64,000 nucleotides of DNA from Collimonas humicola (GTDB lineage Bacteria > Pseudomonadota > Gammaproteobacteria > Burkholderiales > Burkholderiaceae_D), in contig NZ_JAGQEE010000001.1 in the NCBI RefSeq assembly GCF_018304945.1, positions 558,001-622,000 of the forward strand, read 5' to 3'. Both the position numbers and the translations under genes were made by a program. The notes under the pieces were generated by a model. The model saw nothing but the letters and a program-made list of their open reading frames with translations, had not been told where the DNA came from and made no database searches. How positions within the stretch are numbered: the stretch's first letter is position 1; the number at the start of each line of letters is the position of its first letter. This document shows, in pieces, positions 28,219-39,598 of the stretch.

Positions 28219-29517
28219 ATGCTTGGTACCCTATTCAAAAAACTTGGTTTGAAATTTTCGCTGAACGACCCGCAATGGGGCCGCAATTCGCAAAATGACA
28301 ACAAGCAAAACAACGATGGCAAAAAGCCAAACAACGGCCCTCCAGATCTGGACAAGCTGTGGCAAGACTTCAACCAGCGTTTGACCCGCCTGCTTGGCAG
28401 TAAAAGCGGCGGCGGAGGTGGTGATTCCAGCGGTGGCGGCTTCAATCCAGGCATGAAGGGCGCCGGCGTCGGCGTCGGCGCGATTGCCGTGGTAGTGGCC
28501 TTGCTGTGGCTGGCAAGCGGTTTCTTTACCGTGCAGGAAGGCCAGACCGGCGTTGTGATGACATTCGGCAAGTACAGCCATGCGACCACGCCAGGTTTCA
28601 ACTGGCGCTGGCCTTATCCTATCCAAAGCCATGAAATCGTCAATGTTTCCCAGGTGCGTACGGTGGAAGTGGGCTATCGCGCCAACGCCAAGAACAAGCA
28701 GCCGAAAGAAGCCCTGATGCTGACCGATGATGAAAACATCATCGACATCCAGTTTGCCGTGCAGTACACGCTGAAGAGCGCATCGGACTGGATTTTCAAC
28801 GTGCGCGACCCGGAAGAGACTGTACGCCAGGTGGCGGAAACCTCGATTCGCGAGGTCGTCGGCAAGAGCAAGATGGATTTCGTGCTGTACGAAGGCCGCG
28901 AAAAAGTGGCGCTCGATACCAGCCAGCTGATGCAGCAGATCCTGGATCGCTATAAGGTCGGCGTGCAGATCACCAACGTCACCATGCAAGGCGTGCAACC
29001 GCCGGAGCAGGTGCAGGCGGCGTTCGACGATGCGGTCAAGGCCAGCCAGGACCGCGAGCGTCAGAAGAATGAAGGCCAGGCCTACGCCAACGACGTGATT
29101 CCGAAGGCGCGCGGCGCAGCATCGCGCTTGCTGCAGGAAGCGGAAGCTTACAGTGCACGGGTTACCGCCAATGCCGAAGGCGATGCCTCACGCTTCAAGC
29201 AGGTGCTGGCCGAATACCAGAAAGCGCCGGCGGTGACGCGGGACCGGATGTATCTGGACACGATGCAGCAGATTTTTGCGAATACGACAAAAGTAATGGT
29301 TGATGCTAAAAGCGGGAGTAATTTATTGTATTTGCCATTGGATAAACTGATTTCGCAATCAGTGTCTGGCGCTACTGCACCGGCCGCCGCCAGCGCAAGC
29401 ACCGGCACGATCCCGTCGACGGCGATGAAAGACGGCGCCAGCACGGTAGAACAGCGGCCGCAGTCGGATGAGCGGTCGCGCGATAGTCGCGACTCCCGTG
29501 ATCGGGAGGGTCGATAA
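28219..29517 (+). CDS. hflK: HflK, FtsH protease modulator (SPFH family)
   Basis: A 432-aa inner-membrane protein with a glycine-rich N-terminus, one membrane helix (about residues 83-105) and an SPFH/band-7 domain (FFTVQEGQTGVVMTFGKY...), followed by a helical region. With HflC it forms the cage around FtsH that limits degradation of membrane proteins. ATG 28219 (MLGTLFKKLGLKFSLNDPQWG) is chosen; a TTG at 28189 would add 10 residues of no clear meaning. The last ~30 residues are rich in Arg, Asp and Ser. The stop overlaps the hflC start (TAATG). Confidence 0.95.
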   Translation: MLGTLFKKLGLKFSLNDPQWGRNSQNDNKQNNDGKKPNNGPPDLDKLWQDFNQRLTRLLGSKSGGGGGDSSGGGFNPGMKGAGVGVGAIAVVVALLWLASGFFTVQEGQTGVVMTFGKYSHATTPGFNWRWPYPIQSHEIVNVSQVRTVEVGYRANAKNKQPKEALMLTDDENIIDIQFAVQYTLKSASDWIFNVRDPEETVRQVAETSIREVVGKSKMDFVLYEGREKVALDTSQLMQQILDRYKVGVQITNVTMQGVQPPEQVQAAFDDAVKASQDRERQKNEGQAYANDVIPKARGAASRLLQEAEAYSARVTANAEGDASRFKQVLAEYQKAPAVTRDRMYLDTMQQIFANTTKVMVDAKSGSNLLYLPLDKLISQSVSGATAPAAASASTGTIPSTAMKDGASTVEQRPQSDERSRDSRDSRDREGR

Positions 29518-30413
29518 TGAATCGCCTTATCTCATTGCTGATATGCATCTTCCTGGCGCTATGGCTGATGTTTTCGACGATCTTCGTGGTCGACCAGCGC
29601 CAGTATGCGATCCTGTTCGCCTTCGGTGAAGTCAAGCAGGTGATCAACCAGCCTGGCCTGCATTTCAAGCTGCCGCCGCCGTTCCAGAACGTGCTGTTCC
29701 TGGACAAGCGTATCTTGACCATCGATCCGCCGGATACCGACCGTTTCATCACCGCGGAAAAAATGAACATCTTGATCGACGCCTTTGTAAAATGGCGCAT
29801 TACCGATCCGAAACTGTATTTCGTCAGTTTCGGCGGCGATGAAAAGCGCGCGCAAGACCGCATGTCGCAAATCGTCAAGGCAGCCCTGAACGATGAAATC
29901 ACCAAGCGCACCGTGCGCGAAGTGATTTCCGGCCAGCGCGGCAAAGTCATGGATTCGATTCGTTCCAAGGTGGCGGAAGAAGCCAAGCAGATCGGCGTCG
30001 ATATCATCGATGTGCGCCTCAAGCGTGTCGACTACGTCGACCAGATCAATGCGTCCGTCTATGACCGGATGAAATCCGAGCGTTTGCGGGTCGCCAATGA
30101 ATTGCGTTCCACCGGTTCAGCCGATTCTGAGAAGATTCGTGCCGATGCCGACAAGCAGCGTACAGTGATCCTTGCGGAGGCTTATCGCGATGCTGAAAAG
30201 ATGCGCGGCGAGGGCGACGCCAAGGCTTCGCAGATCTATGCCCAGGCATTCGGCCAGAATCCGGAGTTTTACAAGTTCTATCGCAGCCTTGAAGCTTATC
30301 GCGCCAGCTTCAAGACCCGCCAGGACTTGATGGTGATCGATCCGAACTCGGAATTCTTTAAATATTTCCGCAGTCCGGCCGGTGGCGGGACGGCAGCGCC
30401 AGCAAAAAAATAA
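29517..30413 (+). CDS. hflC: HflC, FtsH protease modulator (SPFH family)
   Basis: A 298-aa partner of HflK with an N-terminal membrane anchor (residues 4-22) and an SPFH domain beginning FVVDQRQYAILFAFGEV. The C-terminal coiled-coil part (YRDAEKMRGEGDAKASQIYAQAFGQNPEFYKFYRSLEAY) is typical of HflC. A GGGAGGG ribosome site lies at the end of hflK. A strong hairpin follows the gene. Confidence 0.95.
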   Translation: MNRLISLLICIFLALWLMFSTIFVVDQRQYAILFAFGEVKQVINQPGLHFKLPPPFQNVLFLDKRILTIDPPDTDRFITAEKMNILIDAFVKWRITDPKLYFVSFGGDEKRAQDRMSQIVKAALNDEITKRTVREVISGQRGKVMDSIRSKVAEEAKQIGVDIIDVRLKRVDYVDQINASVYDRMKSERLRVANELRSTGSADSEKIRADADKQRTVILAEAYRDAEKMRGEGDAKASQIYAQAFGQNPEFYKFYRSLEAYRASFKTRQDLMVIDPNSEFFKYFRSPAGGGTAAPAKK

Positions 30414-30442
30414 GCCAGCCGCTGCAAGGATAAAGTAGTCTG

Positions 30443-30480
30443 GGAATGGCGCCCTCGATAGAGGCGCCATTCCTTATTTT
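30443..30480 (+). terminator. intrinsic terminator after hflC
   Basis: An 11-bp perfect stem (GGAATGGCGCC / GGCGCCATTCC) with a 9-nt loop is followed by TTATTTT. It would end hflXKC transcripts, so hisZ-purA probably also have their own promoter in the 230-nt gap. Confidence 0.7.
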
Positions 30481-30646
30481 CGGCGACGGCGTACTTGCAG
30501 CAGTTCTTTGCAGTAATTTTTTGCTGTAATTCGTCGCAATGGTTCTTGCAAAGATCCAGGCCCATTAAAGTTAATGATGTTGTTTTGCTGGCAAGCGGAT
30601 GTCCGCTGTCCGGTGAAAAGTAACCTTCCTTAGATTCATTTTTCCT

Positions 30647-31795
30647 ATGCCAAATTGGCTTCTCCCTGAAAATATCGCCGACGTCCTGCCGTCCGAGGCG
30701 CGCAAGATAGAAGATCTGCGCCGCCTGATCCTGGACAACTTCCGTCTGTACGGCTATGAGCTGGTCATGCCGCCGATGCTGGAATACCTCGAATCGCTGC
30801 TGGCCGGCGCCGGCCAGGATACCGATCTGCGCACCTTCAAGCTGGTTGACCAGCTGTCCGGCCGCACCCTCGGCATCCGCGCCGACATGACCACCCAGGT
30901 GGCGCGCATCGACGCGCATTTGCTCAATCGCGAGTCGGTGACCCGCCTGTGTTATGTCGGCAGCGTCTTGCATGCCCGCCAGATAGGCTTGCATGCCACC
31001 CGCGAGCCTCTGCAGATCGGCGCTGAAATCTACGGTCATCTTGGCCTCGAAGCCGATGCCGAGATCCAGGAACTGGCGCTGGCGACCCTGGCGCTGGCCG
31101 GGATTACCCAGGTGCGCCTGGATTTGTGCCATGTTGGCATCTTGCGCACCATCATTGGCGGCGATCATGCCGCCAAGGTCGATGAAAGCGCGCTGGTAGC
31201 GTTGCTGGAAGCCAAGGATTTGCCCGGTTTGCGCACCATCAGCGTCGATTACAAGCCGGCCACCCGCGCCGCCTTGCTGGCCTTGCCTGGCTTATACGGC
31301 GACGCCAGCGTGCTGCAGCAGGCGCGCCAGGTGCTGCCAGCCTTGCCGGCCATCGCCAAAGCGCTTGACGAACTGGAAACCCTGGCGGAAGCTGCCGGGA
31401 AAGATTGCGTCACCGTCGATTTAGCCGATTTACGCGGGTATCATTACGAAAGTGGTTTGATTTTCGCCGCCTATGTGCCCGGTTTGCCGAACGCGATACT
31501 GCGCGGCGGCCGCTACGACGTTGGTGCGGCATTCGGCCGTTCGCGGCCGGCGACCGGCTTCTCGATGGATTTGCGAGAGCTGGCAAGACTGATTCCGGTG
31601 GCAATCCGCAAGCGCGCGATCCATGCGCCTTGGGGAATTGAAGCAGGTTTGAAGGAAAAGATCGTTGAATTGCGCAAGGCTGGGGAAGTTGTGATCCAGA
31701 GTCTGCCCGGCCATGAAAACGATCAAGACGAGTTCGATTGCGACCGCGCGGTCGTACTCGAAAATGGAAACTGGATTATCAAAAATTTGGACTAA
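30647..31795 (+). CDS. hisZ: ATP phosphoribosyltransferase regulatory subunit HisZ
   Basis: A 382-aa paralogue of histidyl-tRNA synthetase that lacks tRNA charging and instead activates the short form of HisG in histidine synthesis. The class II core is visible ([36 protein letters not shown]), but the anticodon-binding domain is absent and the histidine-A motifs are changed compared with HisS in this window. Its position before purA is constant in Burkholderiales. Only one nucleotide group separates it from purA. Confidence 0.93.
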   Translation: MPNWLLPENIADVLPSEARKIEDLRRLILDNFRLYGYELVMPPMLEYLESLLAGAGQDTDLRTFKLVDQLSGRTLGIRADMTTQVARIDAHLLNRESVTRLCYVGSVLHARQIGLHATREPLQIGAEIYGHLGLEADAEIQELALATLALAGITQVRLDLCHVGILRTIIGGDHAAKVDESALVALLEAKDLPGLRTISVDYKPATRAALLALPGLYGDASVLQQARQVLPALPAIAKALDELETLAEAAGKDCVTVDLADLRGYHYESGLIFAAYVPGLPNAILRGGRYDVGAAFGRSRPATGFSMDLRELARLIPVAIRKRAIHAPWGIEAGLKEKIVELRKAGEVVIQSLPGHENDQDEFDCDRAVVLENGNWIIKNLD

Positions 31796-33112
<1,317 letters not shown>

Positions 33113-33119
33113 AAACAAT

Positions 33120-33656
33120 ATGAATAAATCTGATGACAAGCACCTGTGGGTGTCGTGGGATGAGTATCACCGCATCATTGAAAAACTGGTCCTGAATGTT
33201 CACGCCTCCGGCTGGCAGTTCGATCAGGTGCTGTGTCTGGCGCGCGGCGGCCTGCGTCCGGGCGACGTGTTCTCGCGTATTTTCGATGTGCCGCTGGCGA
33301 TCCTGTCGACCAGCTCATACCGCGAAGAGGCCGGCACGGTGCGCAGCGAGCTTGATATCGGCAAGCACATCACCATGAGCCGCGGCGCCCTGGCGGGCCG
33401 CGTGCTGGTGGTAGACGACCTAGTCGATTCTGGCGTCACGCTGGACAAGGTCTTGCATCACCTGAAAGAAAACTATGCGCCGGTGACGGAGGTCAAGTCG
33501 GCAGTGATCTGGTGGAAGGCGTGTTCTACGCTGAAACCGGATTTCTACGTCGACTACCTGCCGACCAATCCGTGGATTCATCAGCCGTTTGAAGAATACG
33601 ACAGTTTGCGTCCACATCAGCTGGAAGCATGGAGTAGAAAGGGCGTATCGAGGTAA
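33120..33656 (+). CDS. phosphoribosyltransferase (Gpt/Hpt-like)
   Basis: A 178-aa type I PRTase. The PRPP loop reads RVLVVDDLVDSG and the N-terminal part holds LARGGLRPGDV. Members next to purA in betaproteobacteria are usually annotated as xanthine/guanine-type PRTases, so a purine salvage role is likely but the base is not certain. ATG 33120 is chosen; the frame extends upstream into purA. It ends at a strong terminator. Confidence 0.85.
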   Translation: MNKSDDKHLWVSWDEYHRIIEKLVLNVHASGWQFDQVLCLARGGLRPGDVFSRIFDVPLAILSTSSYREEAGTVRSELDIGKHITMSRGALAGRVLVVDDLVDSGVTLDKVLHHLKENYAPVTEVKSAVIWWKACSTLKPDFYVDYLPTNPWIHQPFEEYDSLRPHQLEAWSRKGVSR

Positions 33657-33671
33657 TCGAGCGTGCTGAAT

Positions 33672-33707
33672 AAAAAGCCCCGTTAGCTGATGCAACGGGG
33701 CTTTTTT
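33672..33707. terminator. bidirectional intrinsic terminator
   Basis: An A-run and arm AGCCCCGTT, a 9-nt loop and the arm AACGGGGCT with a T-run form a strong hairpin between the convergent PRTase (+) and Gfo/Idh (-) genes. It is flanked by A and T tracts and can work in both directions. Confidence 0.88.
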
Positions 33708-33717
33708 ACGCCCATGC

Positions 33718-34926
33718 CTAGCGTCCCAGGCTGACCCAGCTGGCATCCTGCGCATGGCTGCGCAGCACTGCCTCGATGAATTCCATGCCTTGCACACCAT
33801 CCTTGACGGTAGTCAGGAAGCGGCTATGGTCGGGGATAGATCGGCCGTCGTTCAGTGCCGAGATCTGCTGGGCAGCGTCGACGTAGAGCTGGGCAAACGC
33901 TTCCAGATAGCCTTCCGGATGGCCGGCCGGCACGCGGGTGGCGTGCGCCGCGGCCTGGCCCTGTGCGCGGCCGCGCGTGAGGCATTGCGCCTGGCCGCCT
34001 TGCGGCGTGAGCCACAGCTGGTTCGGGTGCTCCTGGTCGAACGCCAGGCTGGCCTTGCTGCCGTACAGGCGCAGCCGCAGCGCGTTCTCGCAGCCGGTGG
34101 CGACCTGGCTGGCCCACAGCGTGCCGCGCGCGCCGTTGGCGTAACGCAGCATCACTTGTACATGATCATCGACCAGGCGTCCCGGCACAAAAGTATGCAG
34201 TTCGGCCAGCAGCTGGGTCGGCGTCGCGCCGCTGACGTATTGCGCCAGCTGGTAGGCGTGGCTGCCGACATCGCCCAGGGTGCCTGCCGGGCCGTTGCGC
34301 GCGGGATCTGAGCGCCAGCCGAGCGCCGCCGGATCTTGCGTGCCGTCCTCGGCGGCGGCAGCAGCGGCGGGGATTTCATCGGCCAGCCAGTCTTGGGAAT
34401 ACTCCACCTGCAGCAGGCGCAATTCACCTAGCGCGCCCGACTCAACCAGTTCCTTGGCGTGGCGCACCATCGGGTAGCCGGTATACGTATGGGTAAGGGC
34501 GAACACCAGGTTCTTGCGTTGCGCCAGGGCTGCCAGCGCTTGCGCCTCTTGCAGCGAAACGGCGAGCGGCTTGTCGCAGATGACGTGGATGCCGGCTTCC
34601 AGGAAAGCGGTGGCGACCGGCGCGTGCAGGTGATTGGGAGTGACAATGGCTACCACGTCGATGCCGTCCGGGCGGGCGGCTTCGCGCTGCGCCATGTCGC
34701 GATAATCGGCATAGCTGCGGCTGCGGTCCAGGCGTATCGCGGCGGCGCTGGACGCCGCTCGCAGCGGGTTGCCGGACAGCGCTCCCGCCACCAGTTCGTA
34801 ATGGTCGTCCAGCCGTGCAGCCATGCGGTGCACGGCGCCGATGAAAGCGCCGTCGCCGCCGCCCACCATGCCCAGGCGCAAACGCCGTGGCAGCCTGGTT
34901 TCCTGCTTGCCGTGATTGATGCCCAT
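33718..34926 (-). CDS. Gfo/Idh/MocA family oxidoreductase (sugar locus 1)
   Basis: A 402-aa NAD(P)-dependent sugar dehydrogenase or related enzyme. The Rossmann start LGMVGGGDGAFIGAVHR follows ~14 residues, and the family motif CDKPLA (Lys near the nicotinamide) and the later GDVGSHAYQL segment with a likely catalytic His are present. ATG 34926 is taken because it begins 2 nt after the stop of the isomerase gene; longer frames overlap that gene. It is the last gene of the minus-strand operon with a TIM-barrel isomerase and an ABC importer. The substrate is not known. Confidence 0.85.
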   Translation of the reverse strand: MGINHGKQETRLPRRLRLGMVGGGDGAFIGAVHRMAARLDDHYELVAGALSGNPLRAASSAAAIRLDRSRSYADYRDMAQREAARPDGIDVVAIVTPNHLHAPVATAFLEAGIHVICDKPLAVSLQEAQALAALAQRKNLVFALTHTYTGYPMVRHAKELVESGALGELRLLQVEYSQDWLADEIPAAAAAAEDGTQDPAALGWRSDPARNGPAGTLGDVGSHAYQLAQYVSGATPTQLLAELHTFVPGRLVDDHVQVMLRYANGARGTLWASQVATGCENALRLRLYGSKASLAFDQEHPNQLWLTPQGGQAQCLTRGRAQGQAAAHATRVPAGHPEGYLEAFAQLYVDAAQQISALNDGRSIPDHSRFLTTVKDGVQGMEFIEAVLRSHAQDASWVSLGR

Positions 34927-34928
34927 GT

Positions 34929-35981
34929 CTAGTCCAATCCTAATAGTTGTGCAATCTGCGCCGCTTGCACCTGGCTGCCGGCAAAATCGTCGAAGGCGCG
35001 CTCGCTGACGCGGATGATGTGGCGGCGGATGAATTCCGCGCCCTCGGCCGCGCCGTCTTCCGGATGCTTCAGCGCGCATTCCCATTCCAGCACAGCCCAG
35101 CCGGGGAAATCGTACTGCGCCATCTTGGAAAAAATGGCCTTGAAATCGATCTGGCCGTCGCCCAGGGAGCGGAAGCGTCCGGCCCGTTCCTGCCAGTCGG
35201 AAAATCCGCCGTAGACGCCTTGCCGGCCGTCGGGGCGGAACTCGGCATCCTTGACGTGGAAGGCTTTGATGCGCGAGTGATAAATGTCGATGAACGCCAG
35301 GTAGTCCAGCTGTTGCAGCAGGAAATGGCTGGGGTCGTACAAGATATTCGCGCGCGGATGGTGGTCGACCGCTTCCAGGAAACGCTCGAAAGTCACGCCG
35401 TCATGCAGGTCCTCGCCAGGATGCAGTTCATAACAAAGATCGACGCCGGCCTCGTCGAACGCGTCGAGTACAGGACGCCAGCGGCGCGCCAGTTCGGCGA
35501 ATGCGGTTTCCACCAGTCCGGCCGGACGTTGCGGCCAGGGATACAGGTAGGGCCAGGCCAGGGCGCCGGAAAACGTGACGTGCGCGCGCAAGCCGAGCCG
35601 GCGCGAGGCGATGGCTGCGCAATGCAACTGGTCCACGGCCCAGGCAGTGCGCGCCGCCGCATTGCCGCGCAGCGCCGGCGGCGCAAAGCCGTCGAACAGC
35701 AGGTCGTAGGCCGGATGGATCGCCATCAGTTGCCCTTGCAGGTGGGTCGACAGTTCGCTGACCTGCAAACCGTGGCCAGCCAGCATGCCGGCGACATCGT
35801 CGCAATAGGCCTGGCTTTGCGCCGCCAGCTCCAGGTTGAACAGGCGCGCGTCGGTAGGCAGCTGCAGCGCCTTGTAACCCAGCGCGGACGCCCACCTGGC
35901 CATGTTTTCGAGGGTGTCGAACGGCGCCTTGTCACCCATGTACTGGGCCAGAAACAGGGCCGGACCTAGTATCGTTTTCAC
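34929..35981 (-). CDS. sugar phosphate isomerase/epimerase (xylose-isomerase-like TIM barrel)
   Basis: A 350-aa AP-endonuclease-2-like TIM barrel protein. The metal-binding acidic and histidine residues are seen in CYELHPGEDLHDG, NILYDPSHF and HVKDAEFRPDG, and Glu in AVLEWECALK. It starts at GTG 35981 preceded by AAAGGA. Together with the Gfo/Idh enzyme next to it, it probably interconverts a keto sugar or inosose-like intermediate after import. A specific substrate cannot be read from the sequence. Confidence 0.83.
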   Translation of the reverse strand: MKTILGPALFLAQYMGDKAPFDTLENMARWASALGYKALQLPTDARLFNLELAAQSQAYCDDVAGMLAGHGLQVSELSTHLQGQLMAIHPAYDLLFDGFAPPALRGNAAARTAWAVDQLHCAAIASRRLGLRAHVTFSGALAWPYLYPWPQRPAGLVETAFAELARRWRPVLDAFDEAGVDLCYELHPGEDLHDGVTFERFLEAVDHHPRANILYDPSHFLLQQLDYLAFIDIYHSRIKAFHVKDAEFRPDGRQGVYGGFSDWQERAGRFRSLGDGQIDFKAIFSKMAQYDFPGWAVLEWECALKHPEDGAAEGAEFIRRHIIRVSERAFDDFAGSQVQAAQIAQLLGLD

Positions 35982-36048
35982 GGTGCAATCCTTTCGTGCA
36001 GAGCATGCGGAATGTCAGCCGCGCCGGCTCGGCAGCGCGGCCCGGCAA

Positions 36049-37035
36049 TTAAAACGGCGAATCAGGGAAATAGAACTGCTTGGCGTTCTGGTTGGTGATC
36101 AGGACCGAAGGAATGATGGTGGTCGCCGGCAGCTTCTCACCCTTGAGGCGGGCTTCGGCGGTCATCTTGATGGCGTCGTAGATGAATTTCGGCGAATACG
36201 ATACGTCCGCCTTGATCATCTTGTCGCCGTCGATGATTTTCTTGACGGCTCCCTTGGCGCCGGCGCCGCCGAAAATCTCCTTGATGTCGCTGCGCTTGGC
36301 CTGGTCGATGGCTTTCTGCACGCCGACCGCCATATCGTCATCCGCCGCCCAGACTGCGTCGATCTGGCGGAAGCGCGTCAGGTAATCCTGCATCACTTTG
36401 AAGGCGTCGTCGCGGTTCCAGTTGCCGTATTTAGCGTCGAGGATCTTGATGTCCGGATGTCCTTTCATGACGGCGCTGAAGGCATCGAACCGTTCGTTAT
36501 CCAGGGTGGTCGGGATGCCGCGCAGCACCACGATGTTGCCCTTGCCGTTGAGCTGCTTGGCCAGGTACTCGGCCGGCAGCTTGCCGAAGGCGGTATTGTC
36601 GCCGGCGACATAGGCATCCTGGGCCGCGGTATTGGTCAGTCCGCGGTCGACTACCGTGACATACACACCCTTGCCCTTGACCTGCGCCACCGGCTGGGTA
36701 AGCGCAGCCGATTCCAGCGGGAAGATCACCAGGGCGTTGATTTTGTTGACGGTCAGCATGTCCTGCAGCTGGTTGGCCTGTTCCGATGCCGCAGCCGAGG
36801 TCTTGACGATGATCTTCAGGTCGGGATGCGCTTTTTCCAATTCTTTCTTGGCTTCGTTGGCCCACCACACGATGCCGGAAGTGAAACTGTGGGTAGCGGT
36901 GGGGATGGCGACGCCGAGCGTGACCTTTTCGGCGGCGCAGGCGGGCAGGGCGGCGCCATACGAAAATACGGCCAGTGTCGCCAGGGCAGCGCTTGCCAGC
37001 AAGCCGCGATTGAAAATGCGATGGATCGAATGCAT
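36049..37035 (-). CDS. ribose-type ABC transporter substrate-binding protein
   Basis: A 328-aa periplasmic protein with a signal peptide of about 27 residues (cleavage near PACAA-EKVT) and a periplasmic-binding-protein-4 (RbsB-like) fold. ATG 37035 has a very strong GGAGGAGA site; a longer frame exists but lacks one. The binding-pocket-like segments [13 protein letters not shown] and AADDDMAVG fit a sugar or polyol. It precedes the isomerase gene and follows the permease in the same operon. Confidence 0.88.
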   Translation of the reverse strand: MHSIHRIFNRGLLASAALATLAVFSYGAALPACAAEKVTLGVAIPTATHSFTSGIVWWANEAKKELEKAHPDLKIIVKTSAAASEQANQLQDMLTVNKINALVIFPLESAALTQPVAQVKGKGVYVTVVDRGLTNTAAQDAYVAGDNTAFGKLPAEYLAKQLNGKGNIVVLRGIPTTLDNERFDAFSAVMKGHPDIKILDAKYGNWNRDDAFKVMQDYLTRFRQIDAVWAADDDMAVGVQKAIDQAKRSDIKEIFGGAGAKGAVKKIIDGDKMIKADVSYSPKFIYDAIKMTAEARLKGEKLPATTIIPSVLITNQNAKQFYFPDSPF

Positions 37036-37123
37036 GGTATCTCCTCCAGTTGGTGGCGCCGCTATCGGCATCCGGTTTTGAAATTACAAACGACAAACAG
37101 CATGACGCCGCCGGCAGGAACCC

Positions 37124-38128
37124 TCAATGCCGGCCGCGCTGGAAATAAGCTACTGCGATGATGACGACGCCTTGCACCGCGGCGTTCAGGTACACGCTGA
37201 TGATGCTGGTCAGGTTAAGGATATTGCTGATCACGGACAGCAGGATCGCTCCCACCACGGTGCCGACGATGCGGCCGGAGCCACCCTTGAGCGCGGTGCC
37301 GCCAACCACCACGGCGGCAATCGCTTCCAGCTCCCACAGCAGGCCGGTGGTAGGCGACGCTGAGCCCAGGCGCGGCACGTACAGCACTGTGGCGATGCCG
37401 ACGCACACGCCCAGCAGCATGTAGGTGCAGGTCTTGACGAAATCGACCCGGATGGCGGCGTAACGGGCCACCTGTTCATTTGAGCCGATCGCCTGCACGT
37501 GGCGGCCGAAAGCGGTGCGGTTCAGGATCAGCGCGCCGCCCAGCGCCACCGCCAGGAACACCCAGATCGGGATCGGGACGCCCAGCAGGTTGGTGTAGTA
37601 GACCGGGCTGTACAGGTCCGACAGCTGGTTGTCCAGCGTCAGCGCACCGCCATCGGCCAGGTAAGTCAGCACCGAGCGGAAGATGCCCAAGGTCCCGAGC
37701 GTGACGATGAATGCCTCGATCTTGCCCTTGGTGATCAGCAAGCCGTGCAGCAGGCCGAAGGCCAGGCCAAGCAGCAGCGCCATCGCGATGCCGGTCGCGA
37801 CGACGGCCAGCGGCCCGAGGACGCCTGCGCCCACCAGCATGTTCATGAAATAAATCATGCTGCCGGCAATCAGCGCAGCCATGGAACCGACGGACAGGTC
37901 GATGCCGCCCGAAATGATGACAAACGTCATGCCGACCGCAATGATGCCGATGAAAGCGGTGCGGGTCAGCACGTTCATCAGGTTGTCGATGGTGGCGAAA
38001 TCGCCGTTGAGCAAGGTGCCGGCGATGCACAGGCCGGCCAGCCCGAGCACCGGGCCCAGCCCCTTCAGATGGTTGAGGTGCTGGAAAAACCGGGCGGATG
38101 CGCGGAAATCAACGGGTGCCGGTAGCAT
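37124..38128 (-). CDS. ribose-type ABC transporter permease
   Basis: A 334-aa RbsC-like inner-membrane permease with about nine hydrophobic segments and the BPD_transp_2 signature [13 protein letters not shown] and [14 protein letters not shown]. Its start lies 20 nt inside the ATPase gene, so the two are coupled. It forms the channel with the ATPase 38109-39596 and the binding protein 36049-37035. Confidence 0.9.
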   Translation of the reverse strand: MLPAPVDFRASARFFQHLNHLKGLGPVLGLAGLCIAGTLLNGDFATIDNLMNVLTRTAFIGIIAVGMTFVIISGGIDLSVGSMAALIAGSMIYFMNMLVGAGVLGPLAVVATGIAMALLLGLAFGLLHGLLITKGKIEAFIVTLGTLGIFRSVLTYLADGGALTLDNQLSDLYSPVYYTNLLGVPIPIWVFLAVALGGALILNRTAFGRHVQAIGSNEQVARYAAIRVDFVKTCTYMLLGVCVGIATVLYVPRLGSASPTTGLLWELEAIAAVVVGGTALKGGSGRIVGTVVGAILLSVISNILNLTSIISVYLNAAVQGVVIIAVAYFQRGRH

Positions 38129-39596
38129 GGGAAATCAACTCCTCTTCGGTCAGCTGGTCGCTGGCCAGCGTGGTTTGCACAACGCCCGCGCGCATGACGG
38201 CGACGCGATGGCACAGGCCGATCAGTTCGATCAGTTCGGATGAAATGACGATCACCGCCCGGCCTTCGGCGGCCAGGCGCTGGATCAGGAAATAGATGTC
38301 GCGCTTGGCGCCGACGTCGACGCCGCGGGTCGGCTCGTCCAGGATGACGACGCGCGGATCGGCATGCAGGTATTTGGCCAGCGCCAGCTTTTGCTGGTTG
38401 CCGCCGGACAGCATGCGCGCCTTCGCTTGCGGGTTGCCGGTGCGGATGCTGAAGTCCTGGATGGCGCGGGCGAGCGCCTGTTTTTCCGCCCGCAGGTCGA
38501 GCAGGGGATGGCTGTAGCGCTCCAGCGTCATCAGGGTGAGGTTTTCGCGCAGGCCGAGATCGACATGCAAGCCTTTGCCCTTGCGGTCTTCGCTCAGGTA
38601 AGTCAGGCCGTGCTGCATGGCTTGGCGCGGGCTGCGCAGGTCCAGCTGCTCGCCGCCGATGGCGATGCGGCCGCCGCTGCGCGGGCGCAGGCCGATCAGC
38701 GCTTCCATGGCTTCGGTGCGGCCGGCCCCGACCAGCCCGGCAAAACCGAGGATTTCGCCGGCGCGCACTTCAAAGCCGAGGTCCGGAATCCAGCCCGGCA
38801 CCGCCAGGTTTTCCACCTTGAGCAGGACCGGCGCATCCGCCGCCGGCAGCGTCTTGGGCGGGAACATGTCCGACACGTCGCGTCCTACCATCAGGTTCGC
38901 CATCTGGTGGCGGTCCAGGCTGGCGGTCGGTTCGCGGGTGATGAAGCGGCCGTCGCGCATGATGATGACTTCATCCGTGTGTTTTTCGATCTCGTCGAGC
39001 TTGTGCGAGATGTAAATGATGGTGACGCCTTGCTGCTTGAGCTGCGCCATCAAGGCAAACAGCCTGTGCGTCTCGCTCGAGGTCAGGGTCGCGCTGGGTT
39101 CGTCCATGATCAGCAGGCGCGCCTTGCGCGACAGGGCTTTGGCAATTTCCACCAGCTGTTTTTCGGCGACGATCAGGGCGCTGACCTTGGTGTCCGGATC
39201 CAGGTCGAGGCCGACCTGGGCCAGGCAGGCCGCCGCTTCGCTGCGCATGGCGGCGTCATCCAGCAGCCAGCCCTTGTGTTTCTCATGGCCTAGGAAAATG
39301 TTCTGGGCGATGGTCAGGTGCTCAGCGAGGTTGAATTCCTGATGGATCAGGACGATGCCGCAATCCTCGGCCTGGCGCGAACCGGTGAAATGGCGGCTCT
39401 CGCCGTCGATGACCAGTTCGCCTTCGGTGATGCTTTCATAACCGGCCAGTATCTTCATCAAGGTCGATTTGCCGGCGCCGTTTTCGCCCAGCAAGCCGTA
39501 GACCCGGCCCAGCTCAAGGTCGAAACTGACGCCGTGCAGCACACGCACCGCGCCAAAATCCTTGCGGATATTCTCGAAGCGGACGGCGACGCTCAT
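38109..39596 (-). CDS. ribose-type ABC transporter ATP-binding protein, two-domain
   Basis: A 495-aa RbsA-like ATPase with two tandem ABC domains. The first has a full Walker A ([12 protein letters not shown]) but an altered signature; the second carries a weaker P-loop ([11 protein letters not shown]) and a complete signature and Walker B ([15 protein letters not shown]...[14 protein letters not shown]). This asymmetry is normal for sugar importers of the CUT2 class. It directly follows the LacI gene (2 nt gap) on the minus strand. Confidence 0.92.
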   Translation of the reverse strand: MSVAVRFENIRKDFGAVRVLHGVSFDLELGRVYGLLGENGAGKSTLMKILAGYESITEGELVIDGESRHFTGSRQAEDCGIVLIHQEFNLAEHLTIAQNIFLGHEKHKGWLLDDAAMRSEAAACLAQVGLDLDPDTKVSALIVAEKQLVEIAKALSRKARLLIMDEPSATLTSSETHRLFALMAQLKQQGVTIIYISHKLDEIEKHTDEVIIMRDGRFITREPTASLDRHQMANLMVGRDVSDMFPPKTLPAADAPVLLKVENLAVPGWIPDLGFEVRAGEILGFAGLVGAGRTEAMEALIGLRPRSGGRIAIGGEQLDLRSPRQAMQHGLTYLSEDRKGKGLHVDLGLRENLTLMTLERYSHPLLDLRAEKQALARAIQDFSIRTGNPQAKARMLSGGNQQKLALAKYLHADPRVVILDEPTRGVDVGAKRDIYFLIQRLAAEGRAVIVISSELIELIGLCHRVAVMRAGVVQTTLASDQLTEEELISHATGTR

Positions 39597-39598
39597 GG